DNA of 64,000 nucleotides from an uncultured Bacteroidales bacterium (GCA_944321895.1 CALUNA010000008.1:1-64000), one strand, 5' to 3'; counted from the first letter of the stretch, positions 33,845 through 42,810 are shown. Program-made: numbers and translations. The notes: generated from the sequence alone by a model not told the origin.

Positions 33845-35251
33845 ATGGGTGGTTTTTTTGGGACTATTTCAAAAAAGAGTTGTGTAGCGGATGTGTTCTA
33901 CGGAACAGACTATAATTCGCATTTGGGAACTCGGCGTGGCGGTATGGCCACGTATGATGACGGCCGTTTCATGCGGTCTATCCATAATCTGGAAAATGCT
34001 TATTTCAGAAGCAAGTTTGAACCGGACTTGTCCAAGTTTTCCGGCAACGCGGGTATCGGCATTATCAGCGACACCGACGCGCAGCCGATTGTCATTAACT
34101 CCCATTTGGGACGTTTCGCCATTGTAACGGTGGCTTTTATCAACAACATAGCCGAATTGGAGAAGGAACTGCTCGACCAGGGATGCCATTTTGCCGAGTT
34201 CAGCTCCGGCAAAACCAACCAGACAGAGCTGATAGCGTTGTTGATCAACCAACGGGAAACATTCGTAGCGGGCATCGAATATATGTATTCAAAAATACAG
34301 GGTTCATGCTCGCTTCTTATTTTAACGCCGGACAGCATCATTGCCGCCCGTGACCGTTTGGGCAGGACACCGATAGTCATAGGCCGCAGGGAGGATGCGA
34401 TTGCTTTGTCAAGCGAGCCGTGCGGTTTTCCGAACCTCGGCTTTGAAACCGAGTATTTCATGGGCCCCGGCGAGATTGTCAAGGCCACGGCCGATGGTTA
34501 CGAACAGTTGCGCAAGCCCAACGACCAGATGCAGATATGTTCGTTTCTGTGGGTTTATTACGGCTATCCGGTTACGGATTACGAAAATATCAACGTGGAT
34601 GAGGTGCGTTACCGCGGAGGTTACGAAGCCGGCAAGAACGACATGGAAACGGATGCCGATTTTGTGGCGGCCATTCCCGATTCAGGTATCGGCTACGCCT
34701 TGGGCTATGCAGCCGGCCGCGGCATTCCGTACAAGCGCGCCATGATCAAGTACACGCCGACCTGGCCCCGCAGTTTTACGCCGCCGACGCAGAGCATGCG
34801 CGAACTGGTGGCCAAAATGAAACTCATTCCGAACAAGACCCTGTTGCGGGGCAAGCGCGTCGTTTTCTGCGACGACAGCATTGTGCGCGGCACGCAGCTG
34901 CGTAACAATGTGGAGTTCCTGTACGGTTACGGCGCAAGCCAGGTGCACATGCGCATTTCCGCACCACCTTTGTTCTATCCGTGCCGCTTTATCGGTTTTA
35001 CGCAGAGCAATTCCGAACTGGAATTGATGACGCGCCGCATTATTCAGGAACTGGAAGGCGACCACACCAAAAATCTGGATAAATATTCCGACCCGACCAC
35101 GCCCGAATATGCCCGGCTTGTAGATTACATGCGGGAGCGTTTCAAGCTGACATCACTCAAATTCAACACGGTGGAGAACTTGGTGAAGGCCATCGGTTTG
35201 CCGAAGGAAAAAGTGTGCACGCACTGTTTTGATGGTACGAGCTATTTTTGA
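33845..35251 (+). CDS. Amidophosphoribosyltransferase-like protein lacking the catalytic cysteine
   Basis: 468 residues with the two-domain PurF layout: N-terminal nucleophile glutaminase-like domain (1-235) and phosphoribosyltransferase domain with intact PRPP loop VVFCDDSIVRGTQLRNN (about 338-354). Genuine PurF begins (propeptide) Cys-Gly; this protein begins MGGFFGT, so the nucleophile is Gly. The NSHLGTRRGG region and the ARDRLGRTP segment are kept. Either it uses free ammonia, takes ammonia from a partner, or has another role. A second PurF-like protein with the cysteine lies at 47180. The gap after murA is 58 bp. Confidence 0.85.
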   Translation: MGGFFGTISKKSCVADVFYGTDYNSHLGTRRGGMATYDDGRFMRSIHNLENAYFRSKFEPDLSKFSGNAGIGIISDTDAQPIVINSHLGRFAIVTVAFINNIAELEKELLDQGCHFAEFSSGKTNQTELIALLINQRETFVAGIEYMYSKIQGSCSLLILTPDSIIAARDRLGRTPIVIGRREDAIALSSEPCGFPNLGFETEYFMGPGEIVKATADGYEQLRKPNDQMQICSFLWVYYGYPVTDYENINVDEVRYRGGYEAGKNDMETDADFVAAIPDSGIGYALGYAAGRGIPYKRAMIKYTPTWPRSFTPPTQSMRELVAKMKLIPNKTLLRGKRVVFCDDSIVRGTQLRNNVEFLYGYGASQVHMRISAPPLFYPCRFIGFTQSNSELELMTRRIIQELEGDHTKNLDKYSDPTTPEYARLVDYMRERFKLTSLKFNTVENLVKAIGLPKEKVCTHCFDGTSYF

Positions 35252-35289
35252 GGCTCTGTTTCATATTATTTATCCAATGGAGGATGACA

Positions 35290-35333
35290 AAAGCGATGGC
35301 CATTCGGAACTTCCAAATGGCCATTGCCTTTTC
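35290..35333. terminator. Bidirectional terminator between convergent genes
   Basis: AAAGCGATGGCCATTCGGA and TCCAAATGGCCATTGCCTTT form a near-complete stem around ACT, with A-rich and T-rich flanks. It lies between the PurF-like gene (rightward) and the GEVED gene (leftward). Confidence 0.75.
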
Positions 35334-35352
35334 TATAAATCTTGGTTTTTGT

Positions 35353-36237
35353 CTATTTCACGACAACTTTAAATATCTGGTTGCCTGCGCGGACAGCATA
35401 AATGCCGGTCGGAACTTTTATAAATTCGTTCTTGTCTATCGTCTGGTTGCAAACCACGAGGCCGGTAATTGAAAAGATGCTTACGTTTGTTTGGCTTGCC
35501 GTTTCGATGCTGATTCCATTTGCAAGTCCTTTAACAATTACGTTATGTTGGCTTGGTTGTACCAGAGCAGTGGTTTCGTTAGCTTTAAAAACATTGATGC
35601 CTAAGTCATGTACAGAACCAGCATAACCGATAACGCCGTCGCCGTATGTGCCGCACATAACGGCAGGATCATTATAGCCGCTATAACCATTGAGCCATTT
35701 TGCCGCGCATACAATTCCATCGGAAATGATGCGTAGTCTGGACAGGCCGGCTTCCGCAGTTGCAGGTACGGTTAGCGTATATGTGCCAGTTAGGTTCTCA
35801 TTATTTTTTTGTTCTTCTTCAGGTATGCCGTTTTCATACAGCACATGTATTTCTTCAAAGTCGCCGTCGCGGTTCCAGTCGCAACCTATCCACATGTTGT
35901 TTGCCCAACGTCCTGTCAGAAAATCAAATGTAATTTCTTGGCCTTGCTCCACGGAAAATTGTTGTTCTCTTGGTTTGTAGTTGAATGTCGTTTTTGTTTC
36001 ACCTAACGAGAGAACCTCTGTTGCATTCACTTTTACAGAAAGGGAACGTATGGAATGGCTATGGACATCATCAATGTTGACTTCGCCGCAGCTTTCATTA
36101 ACGCGTTTCGATGGTTCGCAGTAACCGGTTGGAAATTCTTCTGGGGCAGTAGTTGATTTGGTGGTGTTGTAGTTCACTGCATATATCATACTGCCGGACA
36201 GCATGCAGGCCATGGTAAATAAAGTAATTTTCCTCAT
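35353..36237 (-). CDS. Secreted GEVED-domain protein with type IX sorting tail
   Basis: 294 residues from MRKITLF, whose first 20 residues form a signal peptide. The middle (about 35-215) is a GEVED-like domain: GYCEPS...GEVNIDDV, then the TNNMWIGCDWNRDGDFEE-like stretch with a D-x-N-x-D-G calcium-type loop. The last 75 residues form a type IX sorting domain (SIFSITGLVVCNQTI, then GIYAVRAGNQIFKVVVK). It is predicted to be exported through the type IX system and attached to the cell surface, possibly in adhesion or binding. A TACTTTTG -7-like box lies at 36280-36287 (minus strand). Base composition is lower in G+C than its neighbours. Confidence 0.85.
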   Translation of the reverse strand: MRKITLFTMACMLSGSMIYAVNYNTTKSTTAPEEFPTGYCEPSKRVNESCGEVNIDDVHSHSIRSLSVKVNATEVLSLGETKTTFNYKPREQQFSVEQGQEITFDFLTGRWANNMWIGCDWNRDGDFEEIHVLYENGIPEEEQKNNENLTGTYTLTVPATAEAGLSRLRIISDGIVCAAKWLNGYSGYNDPAVMCGTYGDGVIGYAGSVHDLGINVFKANETTALVQPSQHNVIVKGLANGISIETASQTNVSIFSITGLVVCNQTIDKNEFIKVPTGIYAVRAGNQIFKVVVK

Positions 36238-36397
36238 GATACTCAAATTAAATGTTATTAAATAATTGTTATGTGCATACAAAAGTAAAGGATATTGTCA
36301 AACAGGAGGTTTGCTTTATGATAATTTATGATTTGTTATAACAATAAATCTGTCTTTTCTACAAAAGAAAATTGATTGTTGATTTGCCACGTTGCGT

Positions 36398-36440
36398 AAA
36401 AAGAATACGGGAGGAGATGTGCGTATCTCCTCCCGTATTT
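36398..36440 (-). terminator. Terminator of the pyrBI-glyA operon
   Basis: AATACGGGAGGAGAT (36404-36418) pairs perfectly with ATCTCCTCCCGTATT (36425-36439). On the minus strand the stem is followed by CTTTTTACG. It lies 20 bp past the glyA stop. Confidence 0.88.
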
Positions 36441-36459
36441 CCATGCGTTAGTTGTTTTT

Positions 36460-37740
36460 TTACCAGGCAAAGAGCGGGTAGTTGCTCATGATACTGTTCA
36501 CTTCTGCCCTGACGGCTTCGATATTGGCTTCGTTGTCAGGGTCGTTCAGCACACGGTCGATAAGTTCCACGATGGTCAGCATCAGGTCTTCCTTGGCGCC
36601 GCGCGTGGTGATGGCAGGCGTCCCGAAACGCAGGCCGGATGTCTGGAACGGGCTGCGGCTGTCGAACGGAACCATGTTCTTGTTGGTGGTTATGTCGGCT
36701 GCCACGAGTGCTTTCTCGGCTGCTTTTCCGGTCAGGTCGGGAAACTTGGTGCGCAAATCGACGAGCATGCAGTGATTGTCCGTACCTCCGGAAATGATTT
36801 TGTAGCCTTTGTCCATAAAGGCTTTGGCCATGGCGGCGGCGTTCTTTTGCACCTGTTTCTGGTATTCCTTGTATTCCGGTTGCAGGGCTTCGCCGAATGC
36901 GACCGCTTTGGCGGCGATGACATGTTCGAGCGGGCCGCCCTGTACACCGGGAAATACGGCTGAGTCGAGCAACGCGGACATCATTTTCACTTCGCCTTTG
37001 GGTGTTTTCTTGCCCCACGGGTTCGGAAAATCCTGTCCCATCATGATGACACCTCCGCGCGGTCCGCGCAATGTCTTGTGCGTGGTGGACGTTACGATGT
37101 GCGCATGTTTGACGGGGTTTTCGAGCAGCCCGGCGGCAATCAGTCCGGCCGGATGTGCCATATCTACCATGAAGATGGCACCGATTTCATCGGCCACGCG
37201 GCGGATGAAGGCATAGTCCCACTCGCGGCTGTAAGCCGATGCACCGGCTATGATGAGCTTGGGTCTTTCGGCACGTGCCACAGTGGCTAATTGTTCGTAA
37301 TCGACCCGGCCGTCGGCTTCTTTCACGTTGTATTCCAACGCCTTGAAGTGCAGGCCGGAGAAATTGACCGGTGAGCCGTGCGACAGGTGTCCGCCGTGCG
37401 ACAGGTTCAGCCCGAGGAATTTGTCGCCCGGGTTCAGACAGGCCATGAATACGGCCATGTTGGCCTGTGCGCCGGAGTGGGGTTGCACGTTCGCCCATGC
37501 GGCACCGAACAGCTGTTTGAGGCGGTCAATGGCTATTTGCTCGCTTTCGTCCACCACTTCGCAGCCGCCGTAATAACGTTTGCCGGGGTAGCCTTCGGCA
37601 TATTTGTTTGTCAGCACGGAGCCCATGGCTTCCATGACCTGGTCGCTGACGAAGTTTTCCGATGCAATGAGTTCAATGCCTTTCATCTGACGCTCCCTTT
37701 CGCGTCTGATAATGTCGAAAATTTGAGAATCCCGTTTCAT
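36460..37740 (-). CDS. glyA: Serine hydroxymethyltransferase
   Basis: 426 residues. PLP enzyme interconverting serine and glycine with tetrahydrofolate. The PLP lysine lies in [15 protein letters not shown] (about 226-240), with [13 protein letters not shown] and [15 protein letters not shown] at the N terminus. It is the last gene of the leftward operon pyrB-pyrI-flavin reductase-glyA, 42 bp after the flavin reductase, and closed by the terminator at 36404. Coupling one-carbon supply to pyrimidine genes makes metabolic sense because thymidylate synthesis uses the methylene-folate product. Confidence 0.96.
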   Translation of the reverse strand: MKRDSQIFDIIRRERERQMKGIELIASENFVSDQVMEAMGSVLTNKYAEGYPGKRYYGGCEVVDESEQIAIDRLKQLFGAAWANVQPHSGAQANMAVFMACLNPGDKFLGLNLSHGGHLSHGSPVNFSGLHFKALEYNVKEADGRVDYEQLATVARAERPKLIIAGASAYSREWDYAFIRRVADEIGAIFMVDMAHPAGLIAAGLLENPVKHAHIVTSTTHKTLRGPRGGVIMMGQDFPNPWGKKTPKGEVKMMSALLDSAVFPGVQGGPLEHVIAAKAVAFGEALQPEYKEYQKQVQKNAAAMAKAFMDKGYKIISGGTDNHCMLVDLRTKFPDLTGKAAEKALVAADITTNKNMVPFDSRSPFQTSGLRFGTPAITTRGAKEDLMLTIVELIDRVLNDPDNEANIEAVRAEVNSIMSNYPLFAW

Positions 37741-37782
37741 GAATAAGTTGAGTTACATTAATTATATGTGAATACTGTTTGT

Positions 37783-38349
37783 CTATTTCTTTTTGCGGAC
37801 GCTCCATCCGAATTTGCCTATTTCCTCACCGAGTTTGTAATAATGTCCGTGCGAGTAGGCAATCAGCTTGGCTTTTGCCAGGTCGAACACGTCGGTTTCG
37901 GGGTTCATGTAGGCGCTGTCGGCCTGTACGTTCACTACTTCGGCAATGAACATGTCGTGACTGCCGAGCGGTACTATTTGTTTGACCTTGCACTCGATGT
38001 TGAGCGGTGCTTCCACAATGATGGGCGCATCGACTTTCTCGCCTTTGCGCGGGGTCAGCTTCATGGCCTCGAACTTGTTCGTGTCCTTGCCGCTCTTGAC
38101 GCCGCACCAGTCGGTGGCGTATGCCAGTTCTTCGTTGGTCAGGTTCAGGACAAACTCGCCGGTACGTTTCAGGATAGGGTAGGAATGTCGTTCGGGACGT
38201 ACGGAAATGTAGCACATGGCCGGATTGGTGCAGATGGTGCCCACCCAGCTTACGGTCAGAATGTTGTATTCTTCGGGGCTTGCCCCGCACGAAACCATTA
38301 CTGCCGGCAGCGGATAAATGAGCGTGCCGGGTTTCCATTGTTGTTTCAT
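37783..38349 (-). CDS. Flavin reductase family (FMN-binding split barrel) protein
   Basis: 188 residues. The FMN-binding split-barrel fold is indicated by TLIYPLPAVMVSCG at the N terminus, NILTVSWVGTICTNPAMCYISVRPERHSYPIL and FVLNLTNEELAYATDWCGVKSG. Members bind FMN and reduce flavins or unknown substrates. It lies 11 bp after pyrI and 42 bp before glyA, but no pyrimidine role is known for it. The Cys-Gly-x-K-S-G motif suggests the Flavoredoxin-like branch seen in anaerobes. Confidence 0.88.
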   Translation of the reverse strand: MKQQWKPGTLIYPLPAVMVSCGASPEEYNILTVSWVGTICTNPAMCYISVRPERHSYPILKRTGEFVLNLTNEELAYATDWCGVKSGKDTNKFEAMKLTPRKGEKVDAPIIVEAPLNIECKVKQIVPLGSHDMFIAEVVNVQADSAYMNPETDVFDLAKAKLIAYSHGHYYKLGEEIGKFGWSVRKKK

Positions 38350-38360
38350 AGTAGGTCTTG

Positions 38361-38819
38361 TCAGTTGTTTATTTTAGCTTCTTCACGTTTAACTTCGCGT
38401 TCACAATAGTGGCATTTCAGCAACACCTGGTCGCCATCGGTAATGACATGGAAGCGCGTGCCCACCGGCTCGTTGTTGGTGATGCACTTGGGGTTTACGC
38501 ACCGCACCACGTCCCTGATTTCGTCCGGCAGCGTGAGGGCGTATTTTTCAACCACCTCGTAGTTGCGGATGATGTTTATCTTGGCGTTGGGTGCTATCAG
38601 GGCGATTTTGTTGACTTCGTCTTCTTTCAGGAAACGGTCGGATATCTTGACAATGCCCTTGGTTCCCATACGTTTGCTGTCCAGGTTGTTACCTATGGTT
38701 ATTTGGTTCTTGCAGTTTTCCAGTTGCAGGATGGAAACCACCTTGAACACTTGGTTGGATGGCAGATGGTCTATGACCGTGCCGTTGCACAATGCAGCTA
38801 CTTTCAGTTCTTTTTCCAT
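38361..38819 (-). CDS. pyrI: Aspartate carbamoyltransferase regulatory subunit
   Basis: 152 residues from [10 protein letters not shown]; the longer upstream frame overlaps pyrB and is not family sequence. The nucleotide-binding domain (1-95) has [14 protein letters not shown] and [15 protein letters not shown]; the zinc domain (100-152) has the four cysteines in CVNPKC and CHYCE. It confers ATP activation and CTP/UTP inhibition on PyrB. It follows pyrB by 52 bp. Confidence 0.96.
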   Translation of the reverse strand: MEKELKVAALCNGTVIDHLPSNQVFKVVSILQLENCKNQITIGNNLDSKRMGTKGIVKISDRFLKEDEVNKIALIAPNAKINIIRNYEVVEKYALTLPDEIRDVVRCVNPKCITNNEPVGTRFHVITDGDQVLLKCHYCEREVKREEAKINN

Positions 38820-38871
38820 ATCTGTTTTTTCAAACTTGAGCGTTTTATCCGAATTTGTTTGTCTGTGCCGG

Positions 38872-39771
38872 TCAGAGTCCCAACACTTTGCTGATGATTG
38901 CCTGGCGGACATACAGTCCGTTTTGCGCCTGCTGGAAGTAGTAGGCCTTTTCGCTCTTGTCCACATCGTAGGCTATCTCGTTCACGCGTGGCAGCGGATG
39001 CAGGATGCGCAGGTTCGGTTTTGTGCCTTCCAGCATGTCATAGCGCAACGTATAAACATCCTTGACACGTTCGTATTCCACCAAATCCTGGAAACGCTCC
39101 TTTTGCACGCGGGTCATGTACAGAATGTCCGCATCGTTGAAGTTGCCTTCCAGTTCGCGGCTTTCGGTGTACTGTATGCCGTGCTTGTCGCAGAACAGTT
39201 TGTACTCATCGGGCATGCGCAGCTCATCGGGTGCAATGAAATGGAATGTCGGTTTGAAATGGTACATGGCCTGTATGAGCGAATGTACCGTGCGGCCGTA
39301 TTTCAGGTCACCGACCAGGTAGATTTGCAGGTTGTCCAGGCGGCCTTGCGTTTTCTGTATGGAATACAGGTCGAGCAGGGTTTGCGAAGGATGCTGGTTT
39401 GCACCGTCGCCCGCATTTACAATGGGTACGCGGCTCACTTCCGATGCATAGCGTGCCGCGCCTTCCAAGTAATGGCGCATCACAATTACGTCGGCATAGT
39501 TACTCACCATCTGGATGGTGTCGTGCAGGCTCTCGCCTTTGGACGAACTGGTGGTGGCGGCATCCGAGAATCCGATGACTCGCGCTCCCAGACGGTTGGC
39601 TGCCGTTTCAAAGCTCAGCCGTGTGCGCGTTGATGGTTCGAAGAACAGGGTTGCGACGACCTTGCCGTCCAGTGTTTTACGGTTGGGGTTCGCCTCGAAG
39701 CCCGCCGCTGCCCGCAAAATGTCCAGAATCTCTTCCTTGGAATAGTCCGAAATGGAAACTAAATGGTTCAT
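38872..39771 (-). CDS. pyrB: Aspartate carbamoyltransferase catalytic subunit
   Basis: 299 residues. Condenses carbamoyl phosphate and aspartate. Carbamoyl-phosphate motif [12 protein letters not shown] (about 48-59), [11 protein letters not shown], the aspartate site [11 protein letters not shown] (about 132-142) and the HPLPRVNEI loop are intact. It is the first gene of the pyrBI-flavin reductase-glyA operon. Its leader contains a 30-codon ORF and a terminator-like hairpin, suggesting attenuation. carAB, which supplies the substrate, is at 49058-53444. Confidence 0.97.
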   Translation of the reverse strand: MNHLVSISDYSKEEILDILRAAAGFEANPNRKTLDGKVVATLFFEPSTRTRLSFETAANRLGARVIGFSDAATTSSSKGESLHDTIQMVSNYADVIVMRHYLEGAARYASEVSRVPIVNAGDGANQHPSQTLLDLYSIQKTQGRLDNLQIYLVGDLKYGRTVHSLIQAMYHFKPTFHFIAPDELRMPDEYKLFCDKHGIQYTESRELEGNFNDADILYMTRVQKERFQDLVEYERVKDVYTLRYDMLEGTKPNLRILHPLPRVNEIAYDVDKSEKAYYFQQAQNGLYVRQAIISKVLGL

Positions 39772-39802
39772 AACTTAGCGTATATTGTGATTTGTATAAT
39801 TC

Positions 39803-39840
39803 AAAAAAAGCCAATACGGACATGTGAAATCCCTATTGGC
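39803..39840 (-). terminator. Terminator-like hairpin in the pyrB leader (candidate attenuator)
   Basis: On the minus strand GCCAATA (39840-39834), a 17-nt loop and TATTGGC (39816-39810) are followed by seven T residues, 32 nt before the pyrB start. The stop codon of the leader ORF (TAG, 39835-39833) overlaps the 5' arm. It could instead be the hisF terminator, but a -7 box lies between hisF and this hairpin and none lies after it. Confidence 0.65.
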
Positions 39841-39925
39841 CTGTATTGTTATCGGAAACGTGTACCCGTCTGTGCAAGCGGTGTTCCGGCAACCATGGAT
39901 AATATGTACGGACGAGTGGTTTCAT
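39833..39925 (-). CDS. Putative pyrB leader peptide (PyrL-like, 30 codons)
   Basis: An ATG at 39925, about 10 nt after the inferred transcription start, opens a 30-codon ORF beginning MKPLVRTYYPWLPEHR and ending NNTGQ. Its TAG lies in the 5' arm of the terminator-like hairpin at 39803-39840. A ribosome finishing this ORF would cover the arm and block hairpin formation, which is the geometry of the enterobacterial pyrL-pyrBI attenuator. The peptide has no similarity to E. coli PyrL that I can see, and no long U-run precedes the hairpin. The evidence is positional only. Confidence 0.4.
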   Translation of the reverse strand: MKPLVRTYYPWLPEHRLHRRVHVSDNNTGQ

Positions 39926-39940
39926 ATCTTGTTCACGGGG

Positions 39941-39948
39941 CAAAGGTA
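39941..39948 (-). promoter_or_regulatory. -7-like box for the pyrB leader transcript
   Basis: The minus strand reads TACCTTTG, a consensus -7 element. The -33 position carries only TTTT. Transcription would start near 39935, ten nucleotides before the leader ORF. Confidence 0.45.
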
Positions 39949-40019
39949 GCTAAATTCTTTGGAACGTAAAACCGAAATTTAGCAAAAACGGTCTGTTTTC
40001 AGCCTTGTTTTCCTTGCGG

Positions 40020-40775
40020 TCAGATGCGTACATCGATATTTCTTTCTTTCAGGTAATGTTTCAGTTCGGGAATTCCGATTTCCTTGTAGTGGAAAACGCT
40101 TGCCGCGAGGGCTGCATCCGCCTTGCCTTGCAGGAACACGTCGGCGAAGTGCTGCATGGTGCCGGCTCCTCCGCTGGCAATGACCGGCACATTCACCGCT
40201 TCCGACACGGCGCGCGTAATGTCCAGCGCGAAGCCGTCCTTGGTGCCGTCGTTGTTCATGGACGTGAGCAGGATTTCGCCGGCGCCTTGCGCTACGGCCT
40301 GTTTGGCCCAATCCACGGTCTTCAATTCCGTGGGGATGCGGCCGCCGTTTAGGAATACGTACCATTCGCCATCGATGCATTTGGTGTCGATGGCCAGCAC
40401 GACGCACTGGCTGCCGAAGCGTCCGGCCAGTTCCCCGATCAGTTCGGGCCTGCGCACGGCTGCCGAGTTGACCGATATTTTGTCGGCACCGCAGTCCAGC
40501 AACAGCGACACATCATCGGCCGAGCCGATGCCGCCGCCTACCGTGAACGGTATGTTGATGTGCCGCGCAATCCGGGTAACCAGTTCCGAAAGTGTTTTGC
40601 GCTTCTCGTGCGTGGCCGTTATGTCCAGAAAAACCAGCTCATCGGCTCCCATTTCTGCATAAAGTGCACCCAGTTCCACGGGGTCACCCACATTCTGTAT
40701 GTTCAGAAAATTGATACCTTTTACGGTCTGCTCGTCCTTGATGTCCAGACAAGGAATGATTCTCTTGGTAAGCAT
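40020..40775 (-). CDS. hisF: Imidazole glycerol phosphate synthase cyclase subunit
   Basis: 251 residues from [15 protein letters not shown], the standard start (a 17-codon upstream extension is not family sequence). A (beta-alpha)8 barrel with catalytic D11 in CLDIKD and the second Asp in the VVLAIDTK strand; phosphate loops GGIGSADD and ASGGAGT are intact. It forms imidazole glycerol phosphate and AICAR with ammonia from HisH. It has its own promoter and stands apart from hisH/hisA; hisIE is 5 kb away on the other strand. Confidence 0.96.
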   Translation of the reverse strand: MLTKRIIPCLDIKDEQTVKGINFLNIQNVGDPVELGALYAEMGADELVFLDITATHEKRKTLSELVTRIARHINIPFTVGGGIGSADDVSLLLDCGADKISVNSAAVRRPELIGELAGRFGSQCVVLAIDTKCIDGEWYVFLNGGRIPTELKTVDWAKQAVAQGAGEILLTSMNNDGTKDGFALDITRAVSEAVNVPVIASGGAGTMQHFADVFLQGKADAALAASVFHYKEIGIPELKHYLKERNIDVRI

Positions 40776-40792
40776 GCGGGATATTTTTGCGG

Positions 40793-40823
40793 CAAAAGTA
40801 ACATTTTTATGCCGATTCCTCAA
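40793..40823 (-). promoter_or_regulatory. Promoter for hisF
   Basis: The minus strand reads TTG (40823-40821), 20 bp, TACTTTTG (40800-40793), 17 bp before the hisF start codon. Sequence and spacing fit the consensus. Confidence 0.65.
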
Positions 40824-40902
40824 CAAGGCACGACCGATTTCAGCGAAGGGGCTGCCTGATGTCGCAAAAAGTAAGAAAAAAAACGATTTTGGCTATAAAA
40901 TG

Positions 40903-40933
40903 TTTGCTGAAAAATGTTTTTTTTGTACATTTG
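40903..40933 (+). promoter_or_regulatory. Promoter for asnA
   Basis: TTTG (40903-40906), 19 bp, TACATTTG (40926-40933). The leader is about 58 nt to ATG 40998. Confidence 0.7.
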
Positions 40934-40997
40934 CCGCCTGATAAACAAAAAAAGCAACAATTATTGCCGTTTCAAACAAACACTTGCAAGTAAGAAT

Positions 40998-42035
40998 ATG
41001 AGTAAACTGATTATTCCCAAAGATTATAAACCTGTACTGAATTTGCAGCAGACGGAGCTGGGTATCACCAAGATAAAGGACTTTTTTCAGGCCAATTTGT
41101 CGGCTGAGCTGCGCCTCAGGCGTGTTACTGCGCCGCTGTTCGTATTGCAGGGCACGGGTCTGAACGACGACCTGAACGGTGTGGAGCGTGCGGTGAGTTT
41201 TCCGATTCGGGACATGGCCGACCGGAAGGCCGAAGTGGTGCATTCGTTGGCCAAGTGGAAGCGCGTCATGCTGGCCGACTATCACATAGAAGAAGGTTAC
41301 GGCCTCTACACCGACATGAACGCCATCCGCGCGGACGAGGAACTGGACAATATCCACTCGCTTTATGTGGACCAGTGGGACTGGGAACGTACCATTAACA
41401 GCAGTCAGCGAACCATTAAGTATCTGCGGAACATAGTCAAGCGGATTTATTCCACCTTGTTGCGGACCGAATACCTCGTGTCCGAAAGTTTTCCGGAAAT
41501 ACGTCCGTGCCTGCCGCCCGACATTCATTTTATACATGCCGAGGAACTGCGCCAAGCTTATCCGGACAAAACACCCAAGGAACGTGAGTATGAAATTACG
41601 AAAAAATACGGTGCGGTGTTCATTATCGGCATCGGCTGCAAGCTCGGCGATGGCAAGGAACACGATGGCCGTGCACCCGACTACGACGATTGGAGCACGG
41701 TGGGCGAAAACGGGCTGCCCGGACTCAACGGCGATATCCTGCTCTGGAATCCCGTACTGGACATGCCGCTGGAAATATCCTCCATGGGTATCCGTGTCGA
41801 TAAGGAATCGCTGTTGCGGCAGTTGCAACTGACGGGCAAGGAAGAACGCGCCAAGCTGTATTTCCACCGGCGTCTGCTGGAAGGCACGCTGCCCCTGTCC
41901 ATCGGCGGTGGTATCGGACAGTCGCGCTTGTGCATGTTTTTCCTGCGCAAGGCGCATATCGGCGAAATCCAGGCGAGCATTTGGCCTGACGAGATGCGGG
42001 AAGCATGCCGCCAAGCCAATATCACACTGATTTAA
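40998..42035 (+). CDS. asnA: Aspartate-ammonia ligase (ammonia-dependent asparagine synthetase)
   Basis: 345 residues from MSKLIIPKDYKPVLNL. A class II aminoacyl-tRNA-synthetase-like fold. Motifs LQGTGLNDDLNGVERAVSFPI, the WDWERTI region, DILLWNPVLDMPLEISSMGIRVD and the motif-3-like GGGIGQSRLCMFFL are all present. It makes asparagine from aspartate, ammonia and ATP. Monocistronic, with its own promoter and terminator, and divergent from hisF. Confidence 0.97.
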   Translation: MSKLIIPKDYKPVLNLQQTELGITKIKDFFQANLSAELRLRRVTAPLFVLQGTGLNDDLNGVERAVSFPIRDMADRKAEVVHSLAKWKRVMLADYHIEEGYGLYTDMNAIRADEELDNIHSLYVDQWDWERTINSSQRTIKYLRNIVKRIYSTLLRTEYLVSESFPEIRPCLPPDIHFIHAEELRQAYPDKTPKEREYEITKKYGAVFIIGIGCKLGDGKEHDGRAPDYDDWSTVGENGLPGLNGDILLWNPVLDMPLEISSMGIRVDKESLLRQLQLTGKEERAKLYFHRRLLEGTLPLSIGGGIGQSRLCMFFLRKAHIGEIQASIWPDEMREACRQANITLI

Positions 42036-42075
42036 ACAGTCTGGTTTGCGGCGGATGTCCGTATCTTGATAACTC

Positions 42076-42112
42076 ATCGGGCAAAGGGAACATGACCCTT
42101 TGCCCGATTTTA
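42076..42112 (+). terminator. Terminator of asnA
   Basis: CGGGCAAAGGG (42078-42088) and CCCTTTGCCCG (42096-42106) form a perfect 11-bp stem followed by ATTTTAT. Confidence 0.85.
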
Positions 42113-42225
42113 TGCTGTGCTGCCGTATGCGTTTTTTCTGTCATGCCGCCGCGACAATTGTTGTCATCCCGGGCTTGACCCGGGGTCCTGGGCGGCCTTG
42201 CACCGCCGTGCTGTTTCCACCACTG

Positions 42226-42247
42226 GAGACGCTGCACGCAACGTCTC
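42226..42247. repeat. REP-like palindrome, copy 1
   Basis: GAGACGCTGCACGCAACGTCTC is an imperfect palindrome (GAGACG...CGTCTC with TGC/GCA inside). Other copies are at 42455-42476, 44610-44631 and a half copy at 44582-44595, on both sides of the BspA-like gene. Confidence 0.7.
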
Positions 42248-42756
42248 TACCATGCGGATTTGTGCGAAATTCCCGCCCGGACGTTGCAGTCCGTTGGATA
42301 GCGCGTCCCCGCCATATCCGACGCGCCAGCATGTCGGGATGGAGGCGGATTCAGCGGCGGCATTCTTTCCTCCCTTTCTTTTGCTGTTGAAAGAAAGGGA
42401 GTACAAGCGTAGCGCAGCGAGCGCGTAAGCCTTTTGCGGCGGTTGCTACCGTTGGAGCCGCTGCACGCAGCGTCTCTACCATGCGGCTTTGTGCGAAATC
42501 CCCGCCCGGACGTTGCAGTCCGTTGGATAGCGCGTCCCCGCCTTATCCGCCGCCCGGCAGGCCAGCGTTGGGCGCGGCCAAAATTCATACTGTTTGAAGC
42601 CGTAGGCAAGTTTATGAATTTTAGCGTCCAACGCGCCAGCATGTCGGGATGGAGGTGGATTCAGCGGCGGCATTCTTTCCTCCCTTTCTTTTGCTGTTGA
42701 AAGAAAGGGAGTACAAGCGTAGCGCAGCGAGCGCGTAAGCCTTTCGCAGCGGTTGC
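42231..42756. repeat. Cluster of long direct repeats left of the BspA-like gene
   Basis: A 90-bp unit occurs at 42231-42320 and 42460-42549, and a 126-bp unit at 42321-42446 and 42631-42756, each pair nearly identical. The second copies are separated by 81 bp (42550-42630) absent from the first set; this insert contains the inverted arms AAAATTCATA and TATGAATTTT. The 126-bp unit holds a hairpin CTCCCTTTCTT...AAGAAAGGGAG. The whole gap 42036-42866 has no supportable gene; open frames here only follow the repeats. Confidence 0.8.
42455..42476. repeat. REP-like palindrome, copy 2
   Basis: GAGCCGCTGCACGCAGCGTCTC, a variant of the palindrome at 42226, at the start of the second 90-bp repeat. Confidence 0.65.
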
Positions 42757-42810
42757 CATTGCTTTGCCAGCATGACCGGTGTAAAAGAAACACGCAAGGG
42801 ATGATAACGC

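Noticed and set aside
39763-39969. Rightward 68-codon ORF across the pyrB leader
   Set aside because: It lies opposite the leader and its only notable content is the antisense of the hairpin and leader peptide.
42231-42756. Insertion sequence
   Set aside because: There is no transposase frame, and no terminal inverted repeats bound the duplicated blocks.
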